A stretch of 64,000 bases of DNA from Megamerina dolium. Taxonomy: Eukaryota > Arthropoda > Insecta > Diptera > Megamerinidae. Below the pieces are notes generated by a model. That model saw nothing but the letters and a program-made list of their open reading frames with translations. It searched no databases and was not told the origin of the DNA. This document shows positions 46,091 through 58,122 of this stretch, piece after piece. Each line of letters starts with the position of its first letter. Position 1 is the first letter of the stretch. The translations under genes were made by a program, and so were the position numbers. The stretch is from positions 34,706,540-34,770,539 of the forward strand of contig OY978527.1 in the NCBI GenBank assembly GCA_963854835.1, in the 5' to 3' direction.

Positions 46091-46425
46091 TTAATATGTG
46101 GGACTTATAAGCCCTTCGGGCTCTTTGGCCGAGCTTCTCTTTCATTACTGTTGTGCGTGTTAAATTTTGGACAATATTAGGAGGGGACTACTTATTTTAG
46201 CCGGTTGCGACATTACTTTTTCTGAGCTTTTTCACAGAGTTCTTTTAGAAGCTTTTCCATGGCAAATTGATACTGCCGGAAGAATTGTCAATTGCTTACC
46301 GACAGGTGGTTACTGTTCGAAAGAAAAATCTTTTCGATATTAAATTTGTTATGTTTCAGCCGGGGATTGAACCCACGACCTGCAGATCAGAAAGCCAACA
46401 GATTAACCATTGAGCTACGGCACCC
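46091..46425 (-). repeat. tRNA-derived SINE copy, nearly full length
   Basis: Plus-strand order is tail (GGGACTTATAAGCCCTTCGG), body (TTTTAGCCGGTTGCGACAT with a 30-base deletion), then head ending GAGCTACGGCACCC. Box A and box B complements are intact. Middle-aged copy. No clear target duplication found. Confidence 0.9.
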
Positions 46426-46545
46426 TTGACTATAATCATGGGAATTTGGCAAGTAGTTAGTTGCACGAATTCGGAACTATTATGCATTGCGTACGCAGAG
46501 ATGCAGTAATTCGGCCAAATAGTAAATCAGCGTGGAGATGCGGAA

Positions 46546-46830
46546 TTGGTTTTGTCTAAAGCAAATAAATTTACGCCGTCCGACATTGAGAAATCTAGAG
46601 TGGTGAAAAAAAAAGAAAAAGACTTCTATCGTGCAAATTTAGTAGGCACAATAAATGTAATCCCCAATACTTCACCTTTAACACTGTGTCGACATCTGCT
46701 CCATCCGTTCATATTAAGATGTTCGGATTATCGCCAAAAGCTTTATTCGATTGTGCCGAGAATCAAGCGTGGACAGCAGAAATTTGTAAAAACTTTTAAT
46801 AAGTAAATACTGTGTTTTTCAAGTTTTGAA
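46546..46830 (+). pseudogene. Possible Tc1-like transposase fragment
   Basis: A frame reads LTLCRHLLHPFILRCSDYRQ then KLYSIVPRIKRGQQKFVKTF and NK, stop at 46804. This is compatible with the segment of Tc1-like transposases between the DNA-binding domain and the first catalytic Asp (an RRHL...SR..RRKP...KR..FAK pattern). No catalytic block was found, so the call is weak. Confidence 0.4.
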
Positions 46831-48419
46831 GATAAGCGTCACGTGAGCTGATGGCTCGTCAATAACGCAAAAAGTACAATCAACCATATGCTATAAACCT
46901 ATTCGTAATCTCATTCCCAAAATACGTCCGATATGCTTAGAAAATGTTACTAAAAATCGTAACCTATATGGGGCAGGTAGACATTGTATTGAATATAGCA
47001 CAATGTTTTTAGTATTTTGAAGATAAACCCAAAGCCATTTACGGCTTTGTTGGAATGTACAATATAAATACATTATTTTCTATAGACATTTGTGGCGAGC
47101 ATGTTTTAATTGGCAATCGGGAATCGCCTGGTACCAACCAAAGTAATGCTTTCTAATAAATATTCGTCATTTTAATTCTATGAATTGATACAGCTGATCA
47201 ATTTAGCAATTGCACTGCCTCAATAGCGCCTTTCACCGTCAACATCGCGCTGAAAATCAGGAGGTCTTGAAGATTGGAATTGTTGTTGAACGTGGATCAC
47301 CATGGGCACCGCTAGTTAAGGTGCCGAAAAACCGGAAAAAATAAAACTAATAAACAACCTTTTACGAACATTTCTTTCTGTCATATTGTGGCTACTATAT
47401 TTGTATAAAACTTGTAGGAACCAAATTTCGCTTTCAGTGTGAAAAGACGAACCACAATAAATCGCACTACAAATTACGTGGTCTCCGTAAAAATTACTAA
47501 TATTGGATACTATTTCGCTGTTTCTTGTTTTACAATTACAATCGCTGGGAAAATCTTTCAGACCACAAAAGTATTGAGTTTTATTGAAATTACTTAATTC
47601 GTCATATAAACTTAAAATGGGGAAAATCTTCCATTGCAAAAGAATTACTTTCCGGGCAATAATTGCATCTACTAGTATCATCATTAAATGCATTCATTTC
47701 AACATTCCAATAAACAAAAGTGTCATAAAATCACTTTGGCTAGCAATAAAATGAAAGCAACAAAAAAAAAAAAAAAAAGAAAACAAACAAACAAACGAAA
47801 AGCTAAAAAAAGCAATGAAAAGAGAACAATAATAGTAATTGTAAAGAATGAAATTTAGAAAGGACAATAATGATGACTGCAGCAAAATGGAGGAAAAAGA
47901 AGCATAACAAAAGAACTCTAAAACGGAAACCTACCGCAATTTGGTACGCTTGACTTTATGAATAGTGTGTGCTTGAGTGTGTTAGTGTTAGTGTTTGCAT
48001 TAAAAGATGGTGTGAGTTACACCATCAAATTCGCATCAGCAACTAAGTATTTTATTGTTATGATTGTTGGCATTTTATTTTGCTTTCTTTCCACTTGCAT
48101 CTACAATATACTTGTATGATGTGTATTTTATGATGCTTACCACTTTCTTCATTGTTTAAGTGAACAATCAGAATATTTGCATATTTGCATAGATAGCGGG
48201 CAGTTAGATAAGTTAGCGTCTATTTGGAACAAAATATACTTTTTTCGGCAAGAAAGCATTTCGTTTCCAACACAAACTCCCTTTAGCTCGACACGTTTAG
48301 CCCAGTGCGTTTTAAATTATTTTATTACTTCTAAATAATAGATTTTCTTAAGATTCTCAAAATAATCAAAATAATCAAAATAATCGCCGACAAGCCATGT
48401 CTTCAAGAGACAGTGTTGA
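46831..48419. other. No gene seen
   Basis: Holds an A-run at 47762-47778 and AAAATAATC repeated three times at 48359-48387. No coding similarity that I can support. Confidence 0.45.
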
Positions 48420-48665
48420 AGGGGGTAATTTGTAAGCCAATTCAGGAAATTTAGACATTCTTACGGCGGACTCGTGCACTGGTGCGTTGTGAGAGCACTT
48501 TTTCCTTCACCAAATGTGGCCAGTTTTGTTTCAACTCAATATCGAACCAGTCGAATAGGTGCAATGTTGCATTTAAGATTACTACGCGGGAAGTTCAAAA
48601 AGGCACTGACTTATCTAATTGTCCTCGTACTAATTTTTACAACACAACATGAAAGAGAATAGGGT
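48420..48665 (-). pseudogene. Irritans-type mariner fragment, middle of the gene
   Basis: The minus strand reads LDRFDIELKQNWPHLVKEKV then, after a frameshift, HQCTSPP / APVHESAVRMSKFPELAYKL, which matches the segment around the second catalytic block of irritans mariners (LLDRLK.EI..KRPHL.KKKVLFHQDNAPVHKS). The HQDN Asp is destroyed by the frameshift. Neither end of the element is present. Confidence 0.72.
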
Positions 48666-48845
48666 CTAATTCTATATACGTATCGTTAAGGAATGAACAG
48701 TAACTAGACAGCTGCTGAACTTGATTAAATAATGAGGAAGAGAATGAAGATTATGAAACTGACGCTAATGAATATTGTTATGAGGACGACAAAGAGTTGA
48801 TAAAAATACAATTACATCCACCTAATTTTGTAATCCAACACTTTA

Positions 48846-48909
48846 CACGCGTAACAGTACTGGAAGAGAAGCTCCGCCAAAAGACTCTATAGAGCTTATA
48901 AGTGACTTA
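48846..48909 (+). repeat. tRNA-derived SINE 3' tail fragment
   Basis: CGTAACAGTACTGGAAGAGA then AGCTCCGCCAAAAGACTCTA and AGCTTATAAGTGACTT match the last 65 bases of the SINE. The rest is absent. Confidence 0.65.
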
Positions 48910-49039
48910 AACACGAACACACACAAAAGACAAGTCCTCAAGTTCTTGGATTTGTGAGAATAAAAATCATTGGCGTACATTATTACAGCTGCTATGCACG
49001 AACCAACAGACCAATAATTGAGTAATAGAATCTGCTCGA

Positions 49040-49330
49040 AGAGGAAATAAGTGACGCCCGAGAAAGATCGCCGATGGTTATTAGCGGAGATTTCAACGCT
49101 TGGGCTATAGAGTGGGGTAGCGCACATAACGAAAAGAAAATACATTCCAAGTATTGGACTATCACGGTATACAACTTGTTGGGTAAGTGAAGATTTCACT
49201 AACAGTGATCGTCAGGCGGTATTCCTTGAAACAAAGGATAACAGATGAATTCAAAGCGCAAAATTGATGGGGCCCAAGTGGAAATACAGGTGTTTAGATA
49301 CAGAAATGTTTAAATATATGCTCGAAGATC
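49040..49330 (+). pseudogene. LINE endonuclease domain fragment
   Basis: A frame reads DARERSPMVISGDFNAWAIE (49057-49116) followed by WGSAHNEK; GDFNAW is the conserved motif of the APE-type endonuclease of non-LTR retrotransposons. After frameshifts SEDFTNSDHQAVFLE (about 49186-49230) gives the SDHQ motif with the catalytic His. The region between is shortened. Downstream, WKYRCLDTEMF-like text fits the linker. It fits R1/LOA/I-type elements; the other LINE fragments with RNase H in this window could be from the same group. Confidence 0.8.
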
Positions 49331-50967
49331 ATATTCTTGAAATCAGAATCGGTTGTAAGTCAAACAATCAAGCTGGCCAAAATAGTAATCTTAACAAGGG
49401 ATATCAAAGAGCCTACACGAAACCTCAGTAGAAGAGGCTCGCTCAGTATAAACAAAATATCTGATAATCAAGTAGCTCTATAAGCTCTGGTATCTTACGA
49501 TATCGCATCCAGACTACTAGATACCTACTATATATTTTTTAATCAGCTCTTCGAATAAAACATACACCTAGAAACACTATGGTGGGATTACGGACATGAG
49601 GCACATGAAGAAAACGAAAGGGTTGATTCGCTGGCATAAAAAAGAGCCAAACACTTTTGCCCCTGAAAACTGTGAGTTAACTCTATTCTATGAGTTAACT
49701 TGCTACTTTGAATATGGCTCTTAAAAAGTTATGATGGACAAAATTTGAAAAAAATTCCATCTGATATTGTTGACTAGCGTCCGTACTCTAGGCCCGTGGG
49801 TACTTTGCGCAAATTATGTTAAAGTGTCTCAACACTTGTAGAAGTTATCGTGAGAATCAGCCAGAAGCAGTGGGTCAAACAGATTGGCAGACATCTTCAA
49901 GTCAACTAATGAGGTACAGTTGATCTCGAATATATATATACTTTTCCATGTCTCCGATAATTTCTTCAAGTAGCTTCACTAACAGCTGACCAACCAACGT
50001 ATACGTCACGATGGTCGCTAATGGGTTAATATATAATACGCATTCTCTCTCTCTCTCGCTGAAGGGTGCATAAATGCTGATTCAAGTTGATTCCATTTTC
50101 TTAGTATAGGCAAAATATCTTCATATAATATTTGCATTAAATAGAAAATGATATAAAATGAAATTGTGCTTTAAAACATATTGAGGAGTTCCATATAATT
50201 GAGTCAATTTTACTTTCACACCACCAACAACAATAACAATAAAAACCTATTAACTTTTCAGTAGCAGTGATTTAAAGTACTTACTTACGAATGACTACAA
50301 AGTTGGGTCCTTTTTACATTTTCATTAAAAATAACTTCGACTTGTGCACATAGTTAGCATCATCAGCCCATTACATTTACATATCGTACAATATTGTAAG
50401 TATAGGTGTATCGATGTTTATAGAGCCGAAGCAACGCCTTTTTACACCTTTTATGCATATGCTACTTTTATAAACCATTTTAAATGTGCTACGTGTGAAA
50501 AAAAAAATAAATAAATAAATACGTATTACCTTTCTTACCCCATACAAAATTGTTAATACCTTCATATGTATAGGTGTGTTTGGATGTGTGTGTGTACAAA
50601 TGTTTTCAATTCAAACAATTTATGCAAATCACTGGATCGCGTATAGATTTGTGGTTGCTATTGGCAATGAACTCGTTGAAAGCAGGAATTGGTTCATCGG
50701 CAACGTTTTGTTATGCAAATTTTTCCAATTCATTCTCCTCATGCTCTCTACACTTTCGCTATTTTTCCTCTCTCTCTTTTTTTCCTACAAAACTCACTTA
50801 CTCTGCCACTAATCTCGATGTAGGCTGGTCCAAACATATGTGGAAAATATGTAGGAATTTCTTATTCATTCGTGGTTACGGTTAGTAGGCATAGTATCCT
50901 CATATTTAGATATATTGTATATATATATGTACCTTTATACGATATACATATGAGTAGAAACATTGAG
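49331..50967. other. No feature that I can support
   Basis: May include decayed LINE sequence to about 49550. A TC run lies at 50046-50058 and short TA/TG runs near 50580 and 50915. Nothing recognisable. Confidence 0.4.
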
Positions 50968-51240
50968 AATGTCGCAAAAGGCCTGCAGGGAAGAAATTTT
51001 ATCGAAAATACGGATATGAGCAAACGTTAAAGACGGAGAACGTTCTGGGCAAACAATCACATCAGTTGCTGAACAACATGTTAATGAAATCAACCAATTG
51101 GTGCTCGAAAATCGTCAACGGACAGTTAGAGACCGTACTGATATTGTTAGAGTATTAGAAGGATCTATTAAGACTATTTTGGAAGATCATTTGTGCCTGA
51201 GAAAAGTCAAATCATACTGTCATTATAAAGTCATCTTACA
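50968..51240 (+). pseudogene. Mariner transposase N-terminal fragment
   Basis: Frames read KDGERSGQTITSVAEQHVNE, then INQLVLENRQRTVRDRTDIV and LEGSIKTILEDHLCLRKVKS. This is the helix-turn-helix half of a mariner, with GRP changed to GQT, ending just before the RLVP segment. The sequence is replaced after about 51240 by the jockey LINE. Confidence 0.82.
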
Positions 51241-51244
51241 TTGC

Positions 51245-52692
51245 ATTGCTACCTCCGGCTTCAGTAATTCATCTGATGCACATTTTCAATGCTATCCTTC
51301 GTATTAAACACTATCCCAAATGCTGGAAAACTTCAAAAATTATTATGATAGCAAAACCATGAAAAGACCCTACAAAAGTTGCATCGTACAGACCTATCAG
51401 CCTCCTGCCTCTACTTTCTAAAGTATTCGAAAAGCTACTTGTCATGAATATAACTCCATTTATTAATCTCAACCAACTGATTCCTCAACATCAGTTTGGA
51501 TTTAGAAAACAGCACGGCACAATAGAACAAGTCCACCGCATTGTAACTCTGATAAGGAACACTTTTGAAGAAAAAAAGTATTGCTCAGCTGTCTTTCTTG
51601 ATATCACTCAAGCTTTCGATAAAGTATGGCACGATGGCCTTATTTACAAACTTAAACTATTACTGCCTGCAAATGTCTCCTCATTGCTTAGTAGCTACCT
51701 CACGAAAAGACAATTTCTCGTACATCACAAGGATTACACAACAAATCCATTGGATATTCACGCTGGCGTTCCTCAAGGAAGCGTTTTGGGTCCCTTACTG
51801 TATCTCTTATACACTTCAGATATGCCCAACAATAACTATACATTCATATCGACCTTTGCAGATGATACGGCAATATTGTGCTCTCGCTCTAATCCCATAG
51901 AAGCTACTAAACTCCTGCAGACTCATGTCGATTCTCTCGAAATCTGGCTAGCAAAATGGCGTATAAAAGTCAATGAATCAAAGAGCGTACATGTAACCTT
52001 CACGCTAAGGCTAGATACATGTCCCCCACTTAAAATTAATGGCCAATCAGTTCCACAATGTTCCTCAACAAAGTACTTGGGTATTCACCTCGACAGAAGG
52101 CTGACATGGAAAAATCACATAGAGGCAAAGAAAACTCAGATCAAGCTTAAAATGAATCAGTTATGGTGGCTGTTACACAAAAGATCAAAGTTGAATCTTG
52201 AATACAAAGTGCTATTATATAAAGCAATCCTGAAACCAATCTGGACTTATGGTATTCAGTTTTGGGGCACCGCATCTCCCTCTAATATCGAAAAATTGCA
52301 GCGAATACAATCCAAGTGTCTGCGATATAGTAAACGCGCCTTGGTATATGAGGAACGTTAACATCCATCGAGATTTAAATGTATCCACAATTTCTGAGGA
52401 AGTTGCAATATCCTGCAGAAGCTACATTCAAAAATTACACAATCATCCGAATCCCCTTGCTAGGCAATTGTTGCTGAGCAAGGGGCATCGTCGATTAAAA
52501 AGAAAAGACACACTGAATATGCTGTAAAATTGCTACATCTCGCGACTCGCCAAATTGTGATGGAACGTAGGGGATATCACATAGTTTTATTTAGTTTGTA
52601 AGATTTGAATACTTATTGTTAGTTTCTTGTATTTAAGAAAGATTCAATAAAAAAATAAGCTAACAAAAAAAAAAAAAAAAAAAAAAAAAAAA
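51245..52692 (+). mobile_element. Jockey-clade LINE, 5'-truncated, with poly-A tail
   Basis: Starts inside ORF2 ahead of the RT domain with LPPASVIHLMHIFNAILRIK and YPKCWKTSKIIMIAKP broken by one frameshift. Then comes the RT frame 51444-52361 and, after a second frameshift, a C-terminal frame to 52527 (APWYMRNVNIHRDLNVSTIS and HPNPLARQLLLS). About 135 bases of 3' UTR follow, with a CAATAAA polyadenylation signal near 52645 and 28 A's at 52665-52692. A long uninterrupted A-tail suggests a fairly recent insertion. Confidence 0.93.
51444..52361 (+). CDS. Reverse transcriptase domain of the jockey-clade LINE (truncated ORF)
   Basis: A 305-residue open frame. RT motifs in order: QHQFGFRKQHGTIEQVHRIV (about residues 15-34); SAVFLDITQAFDKVWHDGLI (motif A with its Asp, about 48-67); HAGVPQGSVLGPLLYLLYTS (motif B, about 106-125); TFADDTAIL (motif C with both Asp, about 137-145); KSKSVHV-like thumb start; STKYLGIHLDRRLTWKNHI (about 208-226). 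It ends early at a frameshift near 52320; the true C-terminus continues in another frame. All catalytic Asp residues are present. The enzyme would reverse transcribe LINE RNA at a nicked target; endonuclease and ORF1 are absent from this copy. Confidence 0.93.
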   Translation: MNITPFINLNQLIPQHQFGFRKQHGTIEQVHRIVTLIRNTFEEKKYCSAVFLDITQAFDKVWHDGLIYKLKLLLPANVSSLLSSYLTKRQFLVHHKDYTTNPLDIHAGVPQGSVLGPLLYLLYTSDMPNNNYTFISTFADDTAILCSRSNPIEATKLLQTHVDSLEIWLAKWRIKVNESKSVHVTFTLRLDTCPPLKINGQSVPQCSSTKYLGIHLDRRLTWKNHIEAKKTQIKLKMNQLWWLLHKRSKLNLEYKVLLYKAILKPIWTYGIQFWGTASPSNIEKLQRIQSKCLRYSKRALVYEER

Positions 52693-52759
52693 CATTGCAC
52701 TCATTCTTCGTGACCGCAATAATGTATTTTGGGATGTATCATTTGCATCCATTCTTGAA

Positions 52760-53080
52760 ACCATCAACCAACCAGCAACATCAACGGCAACACGGAATAT
52801 GGTGAGACCAGCGCGGTGTTGTCACCGATGGCCTTTATCGAACACAATTGATTGACACGACAAAGTACTTTTGCAACATTACTATGCTCGGCCACATGTT
52901 GCTGAAATCGCTCAAACAGGCTTAGGAACACTGAAAAGGGGAGTCCTACCCTACCCGCTGTTCTGATCGATGACAAACGGTCTAGAAGAACAGCACTTCC
53001 ATTGTAACGATGGGTCGATTCATGGATTGCCTCAAAACATTCTTCCGATGCGGAGTTCGGAGTATGCTGTCAGATGTATG
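52760..53080 (+). pseudogene. Mauritiana/rosa-like mariner C-terminal relic
   Basis: Frames read NQPATSTATRNM (the QPATSTARPN block), HDKVLLQHYYARPHVAEIAQ then TGLGTLKRGVLPYP, then SMTNGLEEQHFH. The second catalytic block reads HYYARPH instead of HDNARPH, so its Asp is Tyr. The YSPDxAPSDYHLF segment is deleted between the last two blocks. Belongs to a different mariner subfamily from the fragment at 50968-51240, so the LINE between them does not split one element. Confidence 0.75.
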
Positions 53081-53112
53081 AGCAAAAGGTCATAGGTAAT
53101 TATGGGAAATAT

Positions 53113-54306
53113 TAGGTGGAGTAAAAAGAAATTCATTATTTTTCCATTTTATGGCGTTAGTAATCTGTAGCTCGCGTTGTATAAGTGTGATCGGGTACTA
53201 AATAAACTTTTCAGGCTAAAGATGGACACCAGTAAAGAGAAAATATGCCATATTTTACAGTTTTTCTTCGATAAAGGCGAAAACTCAAGCAAAGACTGCT
53301 GAAAATGTGAATAGTGTTTATGGTCCTGATACTTTAACAGCTAATCACGTGCAATTTTGGTTTCGTCGATTTCGTTCTGTTAATCTTTATTTCAAAGATG
53401 CACCACGCTCTGGAAGGCCAATTGTCGAAAATATCGATAAAATAATGGAAATCGTTGGGTCTGACCGTCATGTAAGCACTATTTCTATTGCCCAGGAGCT
53501 AAACATTGCACATAAAATCGTTTAGAACCATTTAAATAAGGCTGGATACAAAACGAAGCTCGATGTATGAGTGCCACACGAGTTAATGCCAAAAAACCTC
53601 ATGGACCGAATTTCCATCTGCGAATCGCTGCTGAATCGCAACAAAATCGATCCATTTCTGAAGCGGATGGTTACTGGTGATGAAAAGTGCGTCACCTACG
53701 ACAACGTCAAGCGAAAACGGCCATGGTCGAATCGCAGTGAGCCGACGTAAACGGTGACCAAACCAAGATTGACGGTTTTGCTGGGGTTGGCAGGTAATCA
53801 TCTACTATGAGCTGCTCCCCTACAACCAAACTCTTAATTCGTACCTGTACTGTCAACAATTGGACCGTCTGAAGGAAGCAATCACCCAGAAGCGGCCAGT
53901 TGTGGCCAATAGGACAGGAATTGTGTTCCATCAGGACAACGCCAGGACACACACGCCGATAGTGACTCACCAGAAGCTCCGGGAGCTTGGTTGGGAGGTT
54001 CTTATGCATCCACCTTATAGCCTGGACCTGGCACCAAGTGATTACTGCCTGTTCCTGTCTATGTCGAATTATTTTGCTGGTGAAAAATTCGTCTCAAGAG
54101 AAGGTTGTGAATATCGACTGTCCCAGTTTTTTGCCAATAGGGGCGAGGGTTTCTATAAGAGTGGCATTATTAAATTATCTTCAAAATAGCAACAAGTTAT
54201 CGAACAAAACGGTGCATATTTGACCTTAATCGGATTATTCTAACTATGCTAAATCAAACCTTCAATTTAATGCAAAAATAATCGATTTTCTTTTTACTAG
54301 ACTTTA
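53113..54306 (+). mobile_element. Mariner with terminal inverted repeats, inactive
   Basis: Left end GGAGTAAAAAGAAATTCATT near 53118 and right end ATAATCGATTTTCTTTTTACT to about 54306 are imperfect inverted repeats, with TA outside. Transposase from 53222 (MDTSKEKICHILQFFFDKGE), HVQFWFRRFRS, DAPRSGRPIVENIDKIMEIV, a stop at about 53523, then frames with ICESLLNRNKIDPFLKRMV, TGDEKCVTYDN (first Asp kept), LLPYNQTLNSYLYCQQLDRL, VFHQDNARTHTP (second Asp kept), PPYSLDLAPSDYCLF (third Asp kept) and an end QQVIEQNGAYLT near 54222. Several stops and frameshifts inactivate it. Subfamily is mellifera- or cecropia-like. Confidence 0.9.
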
Positions 54307-54483
54307 TATATAAATTCATTTTGTTACTAAAATAAAGTCTTAAAAACATAAAAAACGAAAATACCTTAAAACTAATTCAAGAACAAATACATATATTTTT
54401 TAAAATTAATCCACCAGCCAAGGCGGATCTATCCCTATAATTAATTCCACTGTACATAAGCACAATACACACATACTATATAG

Positions 54484-54526
<43 letters not shown>

Positions 54527-55624
54527 TATTAAAAGTGGTTTTTTATAGTGATTCTGCTGACACAATATCGCCACAAGGGAGACTCATCGCATTTGAAATT
54601 TATAGTTAAACTATGGTTGATGTTTTTTTGACCCATTTGACAAAAGTTTTTATTATTTATATACATGGAGATTATAATACATCACCTTTTGCAAAAATGT
54701 GACAACGAATCATATTGTAATACAATAACAAACAAAAAAAAAAAAAAAATTCCAAAAATTTCATTTTTACTCACATTGGTATTTTGTTATCGGTAAATCA
54801 CATTTGGCCATATAGTCAGTCATACATAGTATGCAATACAATAACTTTACATGATATCGCCACTCTCATCCACTCGTACGGTTTTTTGGATGGCAAAGAA
54901 ACAATTTAGCACAAAACGTATCACGGTCGTTGTTATTGTTGTTAGTATCAATGTCAAAACTTTTATCAAAAAATGCTATTCTCAAAAATGTCTGTTTGTT
55001 TGTAACACATTTAAATGCATGTCTCTCATGCAGTTATTGAAACTATCAAAGTAATTTTAAAACACAATTTACGAATAGAAAATGAAACAAAAAAACTGTA
55101 TTGTGCCGAGTAGAGTATAGCGAATGGGCCATCATAAAAATATAGAAAATCAAAGAAAACCCTTTTTTCACGGTATCTTCTTTAAATAAATCGTAAATAA
55201 GCAATTATTAATCAGCATCAGTATCCAAGTAATATATTTCTGCCAAAATCTGTCATAAACGATACTACGACAGAATCTATTAGGATAGATGTCTTAGCGA
55301 TTTACATCTATTGCCATCTACTCGTATGCATGCTCTGACGACGATCACTGTTCTCAAATGGCTATTTCAACCCGCTCTACTCTACTCTATAGCTATTAAT
55401 ATTTATATGTGCAATAAGATAAACATCTGTATACGAAAATTTATTTGAACTGAGTGCTTCTCATGCTTACTGCTGCGTTTTTTTTTTATCGCATATAAAG
55501 CATACGTTCGTGCGAAAACTTTTCAACAGAAAATATGCTTGTTTTCAACGATAAAACAACAATAATAAAACGAAAAAATATTTTTTTCAAAGGATGAATA
55601 AATGGTGGAAAGTTTGTTTGTACC
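54307..55624. other. No gene seen
   Basis: AT-rich with (TA)n at 54487-54519 and an A-run near 54735-54750. No coding similarity noticed. Confidence 0.5.
54487..54519. repeat. Microsatellite (TA)n
   Basis: About sixteen TA units. Confidence 0.95.
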
Positions 55625-55959
55625 CAGAAGAGAACGTCATCATCCAAAGATAAATCTTTGAGCACTCCAAGTGGAGCACATGGAAAAGGTAGGACTAGGA
55701 GCCAGTGCACTTTGCCCAACCTGTGAAGAAAAAGATGAGACGGCGGACCACTTTTCATGTGTCTGCCCTGCTTTCGCTCGAATCAGGTTTGAGGTCATGA
55801 AACTCTTTGGGCGTTAGCACCACAGGATCTACTCCGATTTCTGCGGAAAACGGGTAGATGTAAAACACAATAAAATGGAACTTCAAGCGCAGTACAATGG
55901 ACTAATAAATGTCTGAGTGCTGCGCTTGATTTCTTATTGTTCCAAAAAAAAAAAAAATA
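55625..55959 (+). pseudogene. 3' end of an RNase H-bearing LINE, plus strand
   Basis: A frame reads ASALCPTCEEKDETADHFSC (about 55706-55765), the terminal CxxC...HxxxC zinc finger, then VCPALARIRFEVM. A 30-base stretch present in the 16023 copy is missing after this. The 3' UTR (ACAATAAAATGGAACTTCAA) ends in 14 A's at about 55946-55959. Same family as 16023-16645, opposite strand, with only the last 330 bases left. Confidence 0.87.
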
Positions 55960-56084
55960 TCGAATTAAATATTTTGTAGATTGTACCAAAGCAATTTTGT
56001 AGTTGAAGATCGGCTCGAATTTCCTATGCAACATTGTTTTGAATTATGGGTATAAAATGCTTATACCAAAGGCAATGCATCATC

Positions 56085-57095
56085 AACCCGGCTTTCGTAA
56101 GGTATAACACGGACTCAATCAGCAAAGTCTGTGTGAATGCACGATGCAACTAAACGCTGGTTTCGAAGAAAAACTTTCAATGAGTTCAGGAAGCGATGCT
56201 ATAAAAATAGAAAGGTGAAGCAGGGTGTACCTCAAGGCGGCATACTCTCAACTCTTCCTTTTAATTTCTACAACTCCAAGTTGCCATAACCGCCGTCAGG
56301 AGTGAAATTAGTATCCTCTGCAAATACACTGCACTACTCTGGCTATGAGCAATCACATTGAATCGATTTGCAGCATGATTAATAACTATATGGCCGAGTT
56401 TTTGCAAATCTTTAGTCGAAAACCTCAAACTGTCGAATTAAAACTAAAAAACACAACAATGCACTGAAGGCTCTTGCATGCACAGATTGGGATAGAGATA
56501 AGGAGACAAGACAGAACAGTGCACTACGAATCATAACAGGATGCCATAAGAGAGCACATACGGATTATCTCCATCATCAAGAGACTCTGATGCACAAAAC
56601 CAAAAAGCATAATGAACTGCTAACAAGGCAGTTTCTGCTAATGCGCCATCTTCCTGATCATACTTATCATGAGCTAGTGACAAATGACGCATCCCCTCGT
56701 AACATGAGAAAAACGATGCGATCGTTTGGTGGACACATCAACCAATACGTTGCAGGCCTTGAGCTTGCCATTTCAAATTGTGGCGTTGAACAGCCTCTAC
56801 CAAAACGCTGTTACGTCTGCCATTGAAAACTACACCAACAATATTATCCTCAATGGTCGCCTCCACGCACTGGAATCTCTGCATTGAGCCATCCAAGGAA
56901 TAGCAGAGCTAGCTTTCCCATCTACGAAGCTCAACTGCTATATGCATAGACTCAGTGAGAGCATTCCAGATATGTGACCTTATTGCCATCGCGGCCCGAA
57001 TGACACCAGACATTTATTTATATGCCCAGCAGAGCCTACTACTCCTGAGTCCTGAGCTTGATGGTCCGAGCATAGATATTAAAAACAACAACAAC
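56085..57095 (+). pseudogene. Jockey-clade LINE, decayed RT to 3' end
   Basis: Frames read HQPGFRK near 56080, ...INAGFEEKL, KQGVPQGGILSTLPFNFYNS (about 56217-56276, RT motif B with its following strand), a lost motif C, NHIESICSMINNYMAEFLQI near 56345, then SALRIITGCHKRAHTDYLHH and QETLMHKTKKHNELLTRQFL (about 56518-56640), RNMRKTMRSFGGHINQYVAG, and near the end PYCHRGPNDTRHLFICPAEP, the terminal zinc-finger block. It ends AAAACAACAACAACAAACAG. Numerous deletions and frameshifts. A different jockey family from 51245-52692. Confidence 0.82.
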
Positions 57096-58111
57096 AAACA
57101 GCTCTAATATCGATTGACATTTTTTCTAGTACTGCATTAAAATGTAGAATTTCCAAATGAAGAGTTTCCATACCTTCACTCCCCTACTTTTTACGACTCG
57201 CTATTTGATTAAAAGTGAGTATTGTTCAAGTACTAGTACTTATAAGAAGCGAAACAATATGAGACATATTCCCTTTGAGGAAACTCACTCGCAGTGTTAC
57301 TCCAAATGGAGTAACTCTTAACTCTTTTTAGAGGATGGCTTGATTTTTCTGCTGGGTGATGTAAGCACGACATACATTTTTCCACTGCTACATACTCATA
57401 CGGTCATGTATAAATAACAGGTTCAATATTTCCTTTTTTATTTGCGAATTTTGAAAAGTTCTTCGGCGAGAATTACAATGAAAATGTTTGAAAAATAAAA
57501 AGAAAAAATAATTTTTAAAACAATGAGCACGAAAAATGTATGATTTAGTTTTATGTACATACATAACAGTATATGTACAGCAGCATATTTATACGGATTG
57601 TCTAACAAAAATTCCGTAAATTGGTGATGATTTTTGTTTTTATAAAATTCGCAATTGATATACGATATTTGGACATTCTTAAAATGCACAATTTCATGCA
57701 AATTTGTGCAAATGGAGATGGGAAAATTCAAAACTCACAACGTAAGGTGGGAAAAAAACACAACACTACTATCAACAAAACGAAAATATAAAATTGCAAT
57801 TCTTTAAAGGTTTCATAGGAAATTTTGCACGAAAACTAAAATGAATATGAAGTGTATGGTCTATCCCTTGATGCTATATTCGTCATATTTTAATGATTCC
57901 AAACAAGAGGTTTTTTTTTGTTGTTAATGTCGGCCGATATCTTCGATTAAGCATATAAAGCCAAGTCTACTAAATTACACATAATCTGGAATATATCGAG
58001 AAATCTAATATGTGGATTCCACATATTTTTAACGACGGTGAGTAAGAGGCAAGGGCACGTTTTTTGAAAACGGAACGGTCCACCTTACGAGCTTTTAATA
58101 TTAGATCTAAA
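57096..58111. other. No feature seen
   Basis: AT-rich DNA up to the target duplication of the next SINE. Nothing noticed. Confidence 0.45.
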
Positions 58112-58122
58112 ATATTATAGAA

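Noticed and set aside
47060..47330. Retrotransposon protease or RT segment (frames reading IGNRESPGTN and VVERGSPWAPL)
   Set aside because: Short frames without an active-site motif; could not be tied to any family.
50968..53080. One mariner split by the jockey LINE
   Set aside because: The left part (VLENRQRTVRD, LCLRKVKS) and the right part (QPATSTA, HYYARPHVA) come from different mariner subfamilies, so the LINE lies between two relics and does not split one.
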